From Erinaceus europaeus (Eukaryota; Chordata; Mammalia; Eulipotyphla; Erinaceidae), in the NCBI RefSeq assembly GCF_950295315.1, contig NC_080162.1:73749729-73813728 (forward strand): 64,000 bases of DNA, read 5' to 3'. Shown here one piece after another: positions 10,826-21,674 of this stretch (position 1 is the first letter of the stretch; each line of letters starts with the position of its first letter). The notes beneath the pieces were generated by a model, which saw only the letters and a list, made by a program, of their open reading frames with translations, ran no database searches and was not told where the DNA came from. A program made the position numbers and the translations under genes.

Positions 10826-11357
10826 GGAAAAAAAAAAAAGCAGCCAAGATCTGAGTGCCAGGAGTACTCGTACACAGGTATTACTGCCCCTGGATTCTCT
10901 CTGTGGACAGAGCTGAGAAATATATGGATTCCATGTATTTACATCTACCCATATCTCTGTGTGTCAAATGCCATGAATTTACACAGATTTCTCCAGTGCA
11001 ACACACTAGCTTACCATTTCCATATTTATAATTCCTTTCTCTGACAGTGAGGAAACAAGCTTTTGCTATTCTCAACAGATGTACTGCACTTATTAGTTTA
11101 ATCTCCTCACCCACTGAGCCATGGCCTCACTCAGTTGCCTTACCTGCTTGGTGCCATATCCCACCCACCAACTGAAAAATCTTGGGAAAGGGAAAAGGGA
11201 AGGAAAAAATTATCATCACATTCATTTAGTACAAAAAATGTAAACTACAAGAAAGTACAAAATGAAAAGTCTTTCTCATATCCTATCTCTCATACCAATT
11301 CTATTTCTCGTTAAAAGTAACTATTAGTTTATCGTATATGCAAGCTAATACTATATA
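10826..11357. other. Intergenic, no gene seen
   Basis: Unique-looking sequence with no exon or recognisable mobile element. Confidence 0.4.
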
Positions 11358-11955
11358 TTGCCTCCAGAGTTATTGCTGGGGCTCAGTGCCTGTAACTATA
11401 AATCCACTGCCCCTGTGGCCATTTTTTCAATTTATTTATTTTACTATTTTTGGATAGGACAGAGAAAAAAATGAGAGGTGAGGCAAAGATAGAAAGGGAG
11501 AGAAGGGGGTCAGGCGGTGACGCAGTGGCTTAAGCGCATGTGGTGCAAAGCGCAAGGACCGGCGTAAGGATCCTGGTTCAAGCCCCTGGCTCCCCACCTG
11601 CAGGGGAGTCCCTTCACAGGCGGTGAAGCAGGTCTGCAGGTGTCTGTCTTTCTCTCCCCCTCTCTGTCTTCCCCTCCTCTCTCCATTTCTCTCTGTCCTA
11701 TCCAACAATGAAGACAGACAACAATAATTATTACAACAATAAAGCAACAAGGGCAACAAAAGGGAATAAATAAATAAATTTAAAAAAAATTAAAAAAAAG
11801 AAAGGGAGAGAAATAGGCACTTGCAGACCTGCTTCACCACTTGTGAAGTGACACCCCTGCAGGTGGGGAGCTGGGAGCTCAAACTGGGATCCTTGTGCAG
11901 GTCCTTGCACTTCAAATTATGTGTGCTTAACCCAGTGCACTACCGCCTGGCTCCC
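11358..11955 (-). mobile_element. SINE-A, reverse, split by a second SINE-A
   Basis: The 3' module and body (11358-11503) and the head (11812-11955) belong to one reverse element. They are interrupted by a + strand SINE-A whose target duplication, agaaagggagaga, lies in this element's body. Confidence 0.85.
11504..11798 (+). mobile_element. SINE-A nested in opposite SINE-A
   Basis: Complete head (A box cggtgacgcagtgg, B box ggttcaagcccc), CT body and AATAAA end. A perfect 13-bp duplication at 11491-11503 and 11799-11811 proves insertion into the older reverse copy. Confidence 0.9.
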
Positions 11956-12255
11956 TAAAATATTTTTATTCTCCCCTCTTTTGCACAAAATATTTATCAC
12001 ATCATTTTCTTATTTATCTACACGTTACATATATTTCTCTATAGTACATAAAATGCAGCTGATGCTTTTAGCTATCTAGTGTTCCTTTGGACAGTCCATA
12101 CATTGGTCAATAATAGACATTTACATTGCATCTAAAATTTTGTTAAGACTATACAAGACGGTGTTGGATGTGTTCATTTCACATGATTTCAAACATATTC
12201 ACAAAGGATATTTTCCAAAGTGGAATCACTAGTGTGACCTTATGTGTATGTTTGT

Positions 12256-12380
12256 ATTCTATCAGAGCACTGTTCAGTTCTAGCTGATGGTGTGGGGGTA
12301 CTGACTGTACCTGGGACTTTGGAGCCTCAGGCATGAGAGTCTCTTTGCATACCCATTATGCTATCTATTCACCACCCAGT
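12256..12380 (-). mobile_element. SINE-B fragment, reverse
   Basis: Contains the reverse head 'tgcatacccattatgctatc' and 'ctgggactttggagcctcag', typical of SINE-B. The distal body is missing. Confidence 0.7.
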
Positions 12381-12512
12381 GTATTCTTGTTTAATGATTG
12401 ATGGCTTGTCACCTCTCTTGAGAATGACAGTTTTGAGAAGAAAGAAATTCTGTTATGTTTGTTGCTATTTCCCCAGCACCAGGAACTGTTAGAATATGGT
12501 CGACACTTGTGT

Positions 12513-12550
12513 GCCAAAATAGATCAATTGGGAGAGCGTTAGACTGAAGA
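12513..12550 (+). pseudogene. tRNA-Phe 5' half, tailless retropseudogene
   Basis: The 38 bases from gccaaaatagatcaattggg onward match nucleotides 1-38 of tRNA-Phe(GAA), with three substitutions, and end in the anticodon loop. A 15-bp direct repeat with one mismatch (12491-12505 and 12551-12565, core agaatatggt) flanks it. Seven extra bases (12506-12512) lie between the left repeat and the tRNA start. No 3' half, B box or A-tail is present. Confidence 0.75.
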
Positions 12551-12929
12551 AGAATATGGTAGACATTCAATAGATATTTATTCAATAAATGAATAAACAG
12601 CCAGTCCTACCTGATGATAGAGACTATATGGGACTCTGTATCATCTTGTCATTGTCTAAACTCCCCATGAGATTAAAACAGTCTGGCTCTACAGATGAGA
12701 GCTCCAAGGCCCAGATGAGTATAAGAAGTCTGAAGTTACACAGCAATCCATTTTCCAAGTTACAATTCCCATCCAGGTGAGTCACTAACAATTTCACCTA
12801 CTGCTCTCAAAAAGTCCCTCACCACCACACAAGCAGCTCAATCTCCCAGTCCCATGTGGACTCTCATGTTGCCTCAGGCACTTTCCTAGTCCTATCTACT
12901 TCCCAGCCTCACCAGCAACCAATACAGGA

Positions 12930-13470
12930 AAGGAAGGAGAGGAGCTGTCATTTCCATACAGCTGTCCCTGGGAGCCAAGTCCTGCCCAAGCCCCCCCACT
13001 TTCTCTGAAAAGGCTGAATTGTCTTGGCCATTTGGGGGGCACCTCTCAGCATAGGCTGGGCTGCTTGAGCAGGGCCTGACTAAGCTATTATCCTACATTA
13101 TCTCACTCCCCTGCTCCTGAAAAGAACCAGTGACTGCTAGGCCCCCTTAGCCCTCCCCTGCCCGCTCCTGTCTTTTACACTTAATTACCTCACTCATTAC
13201 CCTGCAGCCTGCAGAGGCCGGACCACAACTGGGGCGTGAGTAATCCCGCATCACACACCCAGCCAGCCGGCCAGCAAGGAGCAAATTGCTCACACAGCCC
13301 ATAAATAAAGGAACAGGGCCAACTTAGGCCTTTGGAGCAGAAGGATCTTCATGGTGGCTGCCACGAGGGGCCAATACTGGCCCCAGATACCCAGTTGGCC
13401 CTTGCCAGCCCTGGTGAGATAGTCTCCACTTCCCCCACCCCATATGGTGACCTTGAACTTCCCCAGGCCA
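12930..13470. promoter_or_regulatory. Candidate enhancer, repeat-free block
   Basis: Some 540 bases without repeats, rich in factor-type motifs: E-box cagctg at 12959-12964, homeodomain ttaattac at 13181-13188, Otx/Pitx-type taatcc at 13241-13246, and a 13-base palindrome gagcaaattgctc at 13279-13291. It lies about 14 kb upstream of SCRT2. A role as a SCRT2 enhancer is inference from base content and position. Confidence 0.35.
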
Positions 13471-14439
13471 CTGAAGTCACAGTTCAGTGCCACTGACAGA
13501 TGGGGCAGCAGAGGACTATACCCCTCCCTCATCACATCCAGGGGACTAAGGAAGCATGACTTAGGAGTTTCCTGTGTGGTACCTCTAGCCATCTCTCATC
13601 ACTTTCCCCATCACTCCCACACACATGCCCCTGCACTGAATACTTTGCAAGTCCCCTATATCCTCCTTCCTCCCCAGTTCCTTTGCCTGTGCCAGTCCTA
13701 CTTCTAAACACCTTTCCTAGTACCCAGGGGTTTGGTTAATTTCTATTTACTTGAAAGATCACATCTTCTAGGGAGATTTCCCTCATCACTACAAACTGGG
13801 TATGGGAACCTTGTGTATTTGCTCTCATTAATGTGCCAATTCTTTATGTCTGCATTGTCTTTGGAAGGAAAGACTGAATCTTTTAAGATAGCTGGAACTC
13901 TATAACGTGGTAAGAAAACATCTGATTTCTATCAGTAGCAAGACACGGGTTCTGCTAATACCACTGTGGTCTGTTGCTTACTGTTCTCTTCAAGAGAATG
14001 AGTGATACATTTCAAACAGAGATGAGTGAAATTAAAGACATACTTTTCCTGCCCAAGTTAATGATGGACGACATCCTGAAAATTTTTTATGACCCCCACA
14101 CTAGGAGGCCCTGTGATAGAGAATGACAAGTGCATTGAGAATACACTACACTTCCCTTCCTGCATCTTTGCAGACATCATTCATCAACTGCATCAGTCTT
14201 TGTCACTAAGTCCTAGCTCAGTTCCAGATTCCATCTCAACACCATGCTCCAGGCAACTGCTACCAACTGATCAAAGTGGGCTCTTGACCTGTAATCAACT
14301 TGCTAATCCCAGAAGTGTATAGAAATGAGGACAATGACATTGTGAGAGTGAGATTAAGGAGAAAAGACAGGATAATGAGATAGTGAAAGTATGAAAGGAG
14401 GCACAAATACAAAATGCTTCATGTGGGCATTGGGGCAAA
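13471..14439. other. Intergenic, no gene seen
   Basis: Unique sequence. Two open frames of under 90 codons have no recognisable motif. Confidence 0.4.
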
Positions 14440-14825
14440 CAATTATCAAAAAACTTATGAGATATCTGATTGTTTCTTCACCTCATCTTGGATGGAACTT
14501 AAAGGAGGCATGTTTAGTGAGATAAGCCAGAAAGAGTAGGATGAATATGAGATGACCCCACTCATAGACAGAAGTTGAAAAATAAGAACAGAAGGAAAAA
14601 CAAAAAGCAGAAGTTGGACTGGGTTTGGTGTATGGCACCAAAGTAAAAGACTCTGGGGTGAGAGGAGTGTTCAGGTCCTGAAATATGATAATGACAGAGG
14701 AGGACCAGAAGAGGTGGTTAGATTGTTATGTGGAAAACTAAGAAATGTCATACACGTACAAACTACTGTACTTTACTGTCATCTGTAAAACATTAAAGTC
14801 ACCCCATAAAGAAAAATAAATAGAT
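14440..14825 (+). mobile_element. L1 3' end, sense
   Basis: Contains 'gtgagataagccagaaagag' and 'gaccccactcatagacagaa', and ends in an A-rich run (taaagaaaaataaat). The antisense version of the same segment is at 16850-17310 and 54145-54476. It is 5' truncated and non-coding. Confidence 0.7.
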
Positions 14826-14951
14826 GTCTGGTTGTGTTATAAGTCTAGTATCCATGAGGGAGGTTACTATCTTTCTCTAGTCTGCTCTGCTCATTGATTC
14901 CTAGGAGTTCTGTGGTCAGCTGGGGGCCCTGACCTTCTAAAGAACATCCTC

Positions 14952-15148
14952 AGGCTGGGGAGACAGCATAATGGTTATGCAAAAGGCTTTAATGCCTGAG
15001 GCTCTGAGGTCCCAGGTTCAATCCACAGCACCACCATAAGCCAGAGTAAAGCAGTGCTTTGGTGGGTGTGTCTGTCTGTGTCTGTTTCTCTCTCTCTCTT
15101 TCTCTCTCTCTCTCCCATACCTCTCTCATTAAAATAAATAAAATTAGA
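14952..15148 (+). mobile_element. SINE-B, sense
   Basis: Head 'gagacagcataatggttatg', B box 'aggttcaatccac', a (TC)n-rich body at 15080-15125 and an AATAAA tail. Confidence 0.8.
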
Positions 15149-15844
15149 AAATTAAACAACATTGAAAAATTGCACTTGTTCATACAATTAACTTTTATCA
15201 ATATATATTGAGACTTCTATGAGCCATACTAAGCTAGTAGTTAGGAATATAAGTGTAAAGAACACTAGGCCCTTGGTTTTAAGGAGAGGACAATGAAGAA
15301 AGGGGGTGGGGGGCATCTCTAATCCTCCAGTGGTCTCCTAGTTTAGCAGAATGGAGTCTCTTAAGATTCTACTCAATCCAATAAAAAAGGTGAGCCCTGG
15401 AATTTCCAAACATGAGCTATGGAATCATTGAGTAGATCCATGGCCACATACATGCTTGAAGAACCTCCAAACAGGTCAGAAACCAAGATTAGGTCCAAGA
15501 AATAAAAACATGTATTAGGCCAGAGTTCTAGCCTGTCAGAGACTTTACTGCTAGCACTACAGGTGCTACTGAGAAGACAGCACTGAAACTACTGACAACT
15601 ATGCTAAATGCTAAGCAGCCACCCTGTTGTCCCCACTGCCTTTGAACATCTCTGTAACAGCTGCGACACTCTATCCAGAATGGCAGGGGGCTAACATGAA
15701 CCACATGACCACTCCTGGTTACAGAGGAAGCAGGAAGACCAGTATGAACACCACTACTGAGAAGATAGGACTTACAAAGCAAAAGTGTTGAAAGGCTCTG
15801 GACAGCTAAAAGGAAGGTCACCTGTCCACCACAGAAAATAAGGA
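15149..15844. other. Intergenic, no gene seen
   Basis: Unique sequence. The 106-codon minus-strand frame at 15528-15848 shows no family signature. Confidence 0.4.
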
Positions 15845-15990
15845 TCAAGAGCTTCTGGTGTGCCTGGCTCTGTGCTCAGCACATGACACAAATCTGTGCA
15901 TTCTTTCATGAGCACTCTCTGGACCGTGTGCTACACTGACCAACACCCATTTTACAGATGAGAAAACTGACTTTCAGATATCTTGAGTCA
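15845..15990 (+). repeat. MIR-like ancient SINE
   Basis: Has the MIR-core style run 'ctgtgctcagcacatgac' followed by 'cccattttacagatgagaaa', a pattern common to mammalian MIR copies. Confidence 0.55.
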
Positions 15991-15995
15991 CTTAA

Positions 15996-16160
15996 TTTGT
16001 TCTTTTAAAATTTTTTGAAGATTTACTACTTATTTACTTATTACAAGAGAGAAAGAACTGCAATATCACTCTGGTAAACGCAACACTGGAGATCAAACTT
16101 GGGGCCTCACGCACACAGACTCAATACTAACCACTGTGTGACCTCCCAGTCTGCACTGTC
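15996..16160 (-). mobile_element. SINE-E, reverse
   Basis: T-rich start, GA-rich body, reverse B box region (gatcaaacttggggcc) and reverse head ending 'gtgacctcccagtct'. Confidence 0.5.
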
Positions 16161-16164
16161 CTAG

Positions 16165-16284
16165 TGTTTAATTAGAGCACTGCTCGGTTCTGGCTTATGG
16201 TGGTGCCAGGAGTTGAACCTGGGACATCAGAGCCTCAAGCATGAAGATCTTTTTGCATAACCATTATGCTATCTCCTCAGCCCT
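16165..16284 (-). mobile_element. SINE-B, reverse
   Basis: Reverse SINE-B markers: 'gcactgctcggttctggctt', 'gttgaacctgggac' and 'tgcataaccattatgctatc'. Confidence 0.75.
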
Positions 16285-16849
16285 ATCCTATTAATTTAAC
16301 TATACCACAGAGATGGGCCAGCTGGGACGGAGGAATCATCACCTTTAAAGTCCACCAAGGAAAGCAAAGTTCTATAGTGCCACCTGTTCTGGAATCTCTA
16401 GGACTAAAGAATTTACCACAGCAATGTGAGCAGTGATTCCTCACATTCAGACTAAGCATCTGCTGCCTCCTGGATTCTACCCAGATGTCATCTCTCCAGA
16501 GAGGTCTTCCTTGACCACCCCACATTAAACACCCACACAATCTCTCTGCTCCAGATAATTTGTCTTAGTACTTTTTACAATACGAAGTTACATGTCTACT
16601 ATTATTCCTCACCACAACAGGATGTACTGGCTCACTGCTGTGTCCCCAGCCCTTGGCGCTATTACTGGCACATAACAGATGTTCGGCAAACCTCTGTAGA
16701 CTTCCTGGCTGTAAGTCCTTGGGAAATTTGTTAACTTCTCTGTGCTAAGTGTTCCATCATTAAGTGGGTATTGTCATCCTCTTTATCTCCAAAAGTGTTT
16801 CTGAGATTTCCATAAGCTCATGCATTATCACAACCTAAGCTTTTTAAAA

Positions 16850-17310
16850 ATTTCTTTATTAGGGGATTAATGTTTTACAGTCGACAGTAAATACAATAGT
16901 TTGTACATGCATAACATTTCCCAGTTTTCCACATAATAGTACAACCCCCACTAGGTCCTCCTCTGCCATCATGTTCCAAGACCTGAACTCTCCTCCTACC
17001 CAGCCCAGAGTCTTTTACTTTGGTGCAATACACCAACTCCAGACCAAGTTTTGCTTAGTGTTTTCTCTTCTGATCTTTTTTTTTCAGCTTCTGCCTATGA
17101 GTGAGATCATCCCATATTCATCCTTCCGTTTCTGACTTATCTCACTTAACAAGATTCCTTCAAGCTCCATCCAAGATGGGCTGAAAATGATGAAATTACC
17201 ATACATTAGGCCACACAGCTGAGTAGTATTCCATTGTGTATAAATACCACAACTTGTTTAGCCTCTTATCTGTTGTTGGACAACTGGGTTGCTTCCAAGT
17301 TTTATAACCA
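16850..17310 (-). mobile_element. L1 3' region, antisense
   Basis: The antisense L1 landmark 'agtagtattccattgtgtat' is present, with 'cttatctcacttaacaagat' upstream of it. The T-rich start (tttctttattaggggatt) corresponds to the L1 3' end. It is 5' truncated with no open frame. Confidence 0.75.
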
Positions 17311-17391
17311 AAACTTTTTGATGGGTGCCACTATGTGCCACACCAGCAAGATTTCACTTCATGTCCTTTTTTGTTTATTTTTTTGTTTTTT

Positions 17392-17657
17392 AGCCTCCAG
17401 GGTTATCACTGGGGCTTGGTGCCAGCACTATGAGTCCACTGCTTCTGGTGGGTTTTTTTTAATTATTATTATTGGATAGGACAGAGAGAAATTGAGAGAG
17501 GAGGGGAAGATAGAGAAAGAGGTAAACCTGCAGATCTGCTTCACCACTTGTGAAGCAACCCCCCTGCAGGTGGGGAGCCAGGGGCTCAAACTGGGATCCT
17601 TGAGTGGGTCCTTGCATACTATGTGCATTTAATCCAGTGCACCATGGACCAGACCCC
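17392..17657 (-). mobile_element. SINE-A, reverse
   Basis: Starts with the reverse 3' module (agcctccagggttatcactg). The body has (TTA)n and GA-rich parts. The reverse B box is caaactgggatcc and the head ends near 'accatggaccagacccct'. Confidence 0.85.
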
Positions 17658-17729
17658 TGCACTGCATGTCTTAATGAATCATAGGAATTCAAAAGGATGA
17701 ACACTGTGGGGATAAAAGAAGTAATCTGG

Positions 17730-18049
17730 TGTTGTTAAAATTCAGAGCTCCAGCAGACCGGGCTAGCGTCGCGGCAGTAGACAGAGACTCGCGGACACAC
17801 GGCTGGGCAGGGAAGCTATATTTCTTTATTCAGGAACAACGATTCATAAACTAACCCAAACTAATCACCAAACAGAACTCTCCTGCCTCCTTCCCCCGCG
17901 GCGGCGCCAAGAACTCTCCAACTCTGGAACTCTGGAACTCTCTCGGGGTTCCTTGGGGCGGGGACAAGCGGGCCCGTGAAACTAGCAGGACTGAACCAAT
18001 TTTCTTGGCAGGGGGAGAGCTAGAACAACCCAATGTAAAGCATACAACA
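17730..18049 (-). mobile_element. Solo LTR (ERV class II-like), 320 bp
   Basis: Exact termini tgttgt...acaaca, with a perfect 6-bp target duplication atctgg (17724-17729 and 18050-18055). On the - strand it has a CG-rich U3, AATAAA at 17825-17830 and a CG-rich U5. Its - strand start, tgttgtatgcttt, resembles tgttggtatgctttt of the LTR at 3429, so the two are relatives. No internal retroviral coding sequence is attached. Confidence 0.85.
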
Positions 18050-18074
18050 ATCTGGGAGAAGGTGACTCAGAGTT

Positions 18075-18240
18075 AACAGCAACAAGCATTATTGAACACT
18101 AACTAGGTGCAAATCAACATCCTCCATACATCACTCACTTTCCTGCTCTGTGAGGTAGGTTCCAACATCTCAGTTAACAAAGAAACTGATACACAGAGAT
18201 GCAACTTGCCCAGGCTACATACATACTAGTAATTTTCAGA
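18075..18240 (+). repeat. MIR-like ancient SINE
   Basis: 'tattgaacactaactaggtg' and 'acagagatgcaacttgccca' follow the usual MIR order. Confidence 0.55.
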
Positions 18241-18829
18241 GGCAGAATTTGAAAAGTGACCACCCATGCTTTTAATCCTATACTCTCTTACCCCTCTGCA
18301 ACTCAGATGAGGTGAAAGGGAGACTGGAAGTGTGTATACTGGGACTTGTGGACACTCTGAGGCCTTAGGAGTATGTCCATCTACCAAGACTGGGGTCAGG
18401 CACAAGTCAATTTTGTCAGTCTCCTGTCTGCCCATACCTGGGCCACCTCCTGGCTTCCTCTAGAAGTTGATGGGTCCCAGCTGGTATATGAGCAGAGACA
18501 GGGAACAAGAGGGAGATCTAGGGTGCTAAGAGGGACTGGTTCCTTTGTGCCAGGAACTCTGAGAGCCCAGGAATGCCAACTCTGCACCTCCAACAGCCAG
18601 CAGAGCATCTGCCAGGGATTGTTCTGGGTTCTCTGCTGGTGGGGAAGAGAGGGAAGCAGGAGGACCACCATGGGGTGAGGGAGCTAGCTCTAGTCTGGCA
18701 GGCAGGCACCTGAAAGCCCTAGAAAAGGTATTTCCCTGTTCTGTGCCTCAGTTTCCCCAAATGTCAAGTAAGAGCAGGGAGAGGATGATGCAGATATCCC
18801 AAAGACTGTTCAAGTAGTTTCCACCTACT
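18241..18829. other. Intergenic, no gene seen
   Basis: Unique, moderately GC-rich sequence. Overlapping open frames on both strands around 18373-18709 have no protein-family features. Confidence 0.4.
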
Positions 18830-19010
18830 GAGGGCCAGCTGTGCTATATATACCTTATATAATTTTTGGTACATACTGTCACTTGTCTCAGCTTATAGAG
18901 GCATAGAGAAGCAAAGTGACTGCTCAAGGTAACACAGCTTAAAGAGATAGAACTGGGATTAAAACCTGAATCAACTGACCCAGCTCCAAGCACCAAACCA
19001 TCTCACTTGT
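18830..19010 (+). repeat. MIR-like ancient SINE
   Basis: The motif series 'agaggcatagagaagcaaag', 'gctcaaggtaacacagct' and 'ggattaaaacctgaatc' is the classic MIR signature. Confidence 0.6.
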
Positions 19011-19377
19011 TCCAATATGGGGGTTTTATGTAGGGACCTTCTAACTACATCTACTTCTGACATATGTAAGTCCCAAGTCCCCTGGCCCATCAGGGTACCC
19101 AGTGCAGATTTCTCATCCAATCCTTTACAGAGATTCTGTGGAGTTGTTTAAGGTATTACCTTTTCAGGGGCAGAGGTTAGTGTGTGAGAAACAGCTCAAG
19201 TTTTGAAGGAAAGATACTTCAACAGGAGAACTGTGATAGTTAGGATTCAGTTGCCTCCAGAGCAGAGGGAAATCTTAAGGTTGAAAAATAAACCTAAGTT
19301 CAGGCCAGGGAGATCAAGATCGGTGGAAATAACATAGAGCCTTTATACTTTCCATTTGTAGTTTACTTCCCCCTCCC

Positions 19378-19545
19378 CCCATTTTGGATAGAGACAGAGA
19401 GAAAGTGAGAGGGAAGGGGGAGATAGAAAGACCCAGAGAGACACCTGCAGCACTACTTCAGTGCTTATGAAGTTTCCCCCTTCAGGTGGGAATCAAGGGG
19501 CTTATAATATATGTGCTCAACCAGGTGAGCCACTACCCAACTGTT
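19378..19545 (-). mobile_element. SINE-D, reverse, degraded
   Basis: GA-rich body, 'gaagtttcccccttcaggtg' and a reverse head ending 'caaccaggtgagccactacc'. The B box region is deleted. Confidence 0.6.
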
Positions 19546-19734
19546 AGTTTTCTTTTTCAGTAGATATATTTACTGAGTATTTATTATTTTCCCAGCACTA
19601 TATAGGTAATTGGGGTATGACAGTCAGTGGGGCAAAACTGATTCTCTCACTTGAGGAACATTAGGAACATTCAGCCATGATGGGAGGGTATGGTAGGAGT
19701 GGTAGGAGATTCCTTTTTTTTTTTTTTTACTGGA

Positions 19735-19865
19735 AACTGTTTTTTTTTTTTTAATTTTTCAAATCATTTTATGAGGGGGATAATGGTTTATAGTACAGTT
19801 GTTGATAAGCAGTACAATTTTGTATCTAATAGGTGTCTCCTACTCTCCACAGCACGGGTACTTTT
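19735..19865 (-). mobile_element. L1-like 3' end fragment, antisense
   Basis: After T-runs, 'gggggataatggtttatagt' parallels the start of the antisense L1 at 16850. It is short and diverged. Confidence 0.4.
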
Positions 19866-19904
19866 GACTGTCTTGCTTTGTGACTTTGTGGTTTTTAGGA
19901 TTTT

Positions 19905-20115
19905 GTAGCCAAATCATCTAGTCTGGATCCTGACATTCAATCTGGGGTCCTCTTGGGCAAGTCACCATATCTCTTTAATCCTTGGTTTCTTCCTCTGTAA
20001 AATGCTCATAGCAGTAAGCTCCACTTTGCAGGTTGTTATGATGCCTAAATGAGGCAATCCACATGAAATATTGGATTTGCATGCCAGCACATTACAAAGA
20101 TTCAATAAATGTCAG
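19905..20115 (+). repeat. MIR-like ancient SINE
   Basis: 'cttgggcaagtcaccatatc', 'tcctctgtaaaatg' and 'ttcaataaatgtcag' are MIR hallmarks in order. Confidence 0.65.
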
Positions 20116-20418
20116 TTAGCATGCATATTACCTGGAACTGTGAAATATAATCTTATCACTACATATCATCCCTGTTCTGGGATAAACCCTTGGGGTAAGG
20201 GTATAGGTTAAGTAGGCAAAGAGGGGAGAGAAGAGTATTAGTGTAGCAAGAACAGTATACACAGAGGCCTATAAGTGGAGGTGGGAAGCTTTGAGAAAAC
20301 AGAGTAGAGGTTTCAGGAGGATTTGAGAACAGCTACACTACACAGCCAACACCTCAGTACCTTCCTAAAGACTATTAAGACTGAGGTCCTGAGCCAATGA
20401 GGAAGGAAAATGGAAAGG

Positions 20419-20675
20419 TGGGGGTTGGGCTGTAGCACAGCAGGTTAAGCACACATGGTGCGAAACTCGAGGACCAGCGTAAGGATCCTGGTTCAAGCCC
20501 CTGGCTCTCCACCTGCAGGGGGGGGGTCGCTTCACAAGCGGTGAAGCAGGTCTGCAGGTGTCTATCTTTCTCTCCCCTTCTCTGTCTTCCCCTTCTTTCT
20601 CCATTTTTCTGTCCTATCTGGTAACCACAACAATGATAAAAACAACAAAGGCAACAAGAAAGGGAAAATAAATAA
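20419..20675 (+). mobile_element. SINE-A, sense
   Basis: A box (gctgtagcacagcagg), B box (ggttcaagcccc), CT body and CAA/AATAAA end are all present. Confidence 0.85.
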
Positions 20676-21153
20676 ATTATATATATAGATGAAACATATA
20701 TATGAAAATAGAAAGGTTCCCAATACTCCAGCAGAGGAAAAGGAAATATGGAGGAACAGTCAGAGCAAGTCCCCAAAGCAACTGCCTGGGTAGTACCCAT
20801 GGTTCACCACCTGCTGGCTGAGAAAGCTTGAAAAAGTTATTTAGCCTCTCTGGGCTCAATCTGCTTCTCTATAAAAAGGAACTAACAGGGAGTTGGGTGG
20901 TAGCTCAGCGGGTTAAGCGCACGTGACACAAAGCGCAAGGACTGGCATAAGGATCTTGGTTCGAGCCCCGGTTCCCCACCTGCAGGGTAGTCCCTTCACA
21001 GGCGGTGAAGCAGGTAGGTCTGCACGTGTCTGTCTTTCTCTCTCCTTCTCTGTCTTCCCCTCCTCTCTCCATTTCTCTCTGTCCTATCTAACAATGATGA
21101 CATCAACAAAAACAACAATAATAACTACAACAACAATAAAAAGACAACAAGGG

Positions 21154-21452
21154 CGGGAGTCGGGTGGTAGAGCAGTGGGTTAAACGCACGTGGTGCAATG
21201 CACAAGGACCAGCTTAAGGATCCCGGTTCCAGCCCCCGGCTCCCCACCTGCAGGGGAGTCCCTTCACAGGCAGGTGAAGCAGGTCTGCAGGTGTCTGTCT
21301 TCTCTCTTCCTCTCTGTATTTCCCTCCTCTCTCCATTTTTCTCTGTCTTATCCAACAGCAACAACAACAATAATAACTACAACAACAATGGAAACAACAA
21401 GGGCAACAAAAAGGAAATAAATAAATACTAAAAAAAAAAAAAAAAAAAAGAC
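21154..21452 (+). mobile_element. SINE-A nested in SINE-A
   Basis: A second complete sense SINE-A begins at 'gggagtcgggtggtagagca' within the 'acaacaaggg' stretch of the outer copy. It ends in a pure A-run at 21431-21449. Confidence 0.85.
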
Positions 21453-21454
21453 AG

Positions 21455-21612
21455 TGGGCCAGGAGGTGGTACAGTGGCTAAAGCACTAGGCTCTCAAGCA
21501 TGAGATCCTGAGTTCAATCCCCGGCAGCACATATACCAGAGTGATGTCTGGTTCTTTCTCTCTCTCCTATCTTTCTCATTAATGAATAAATAAAATCTTT
21601 AAAAAAAAAAAA
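21455..21612 (+). mobile_element. SINE-C at A-tail of nested SINE-A
   Basis: Head 'ccaggaggtggtacagtggc', B box 'gagttcaatccccgg', a CT-rich body and an AATAAA/A-run end. It inserted next to the A-run of the inner SINE-A. Confidence 0.85.
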
Positions 21613-21674
21613 AGACAACAAGGGCAACAAAAGGGGAAATAAATAAATAATAAAAATTTTAAAAGGAACTAACA

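Larger units (their letters stand above)
20888..21660 (+). mobile_element. SINE-A (outer) interrupted by two SINEs
   Basis: The outer SINE-A occupies 20888-21153 and resumes at 21613-21660 with 'caacaaaaggggaaataaat'. It is bracketed by aaaaggaactaaca (20874-20887 and 21661-21674). A SINE-A and a SINE-C sit inside its 3' part. Confidence 0.85.
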
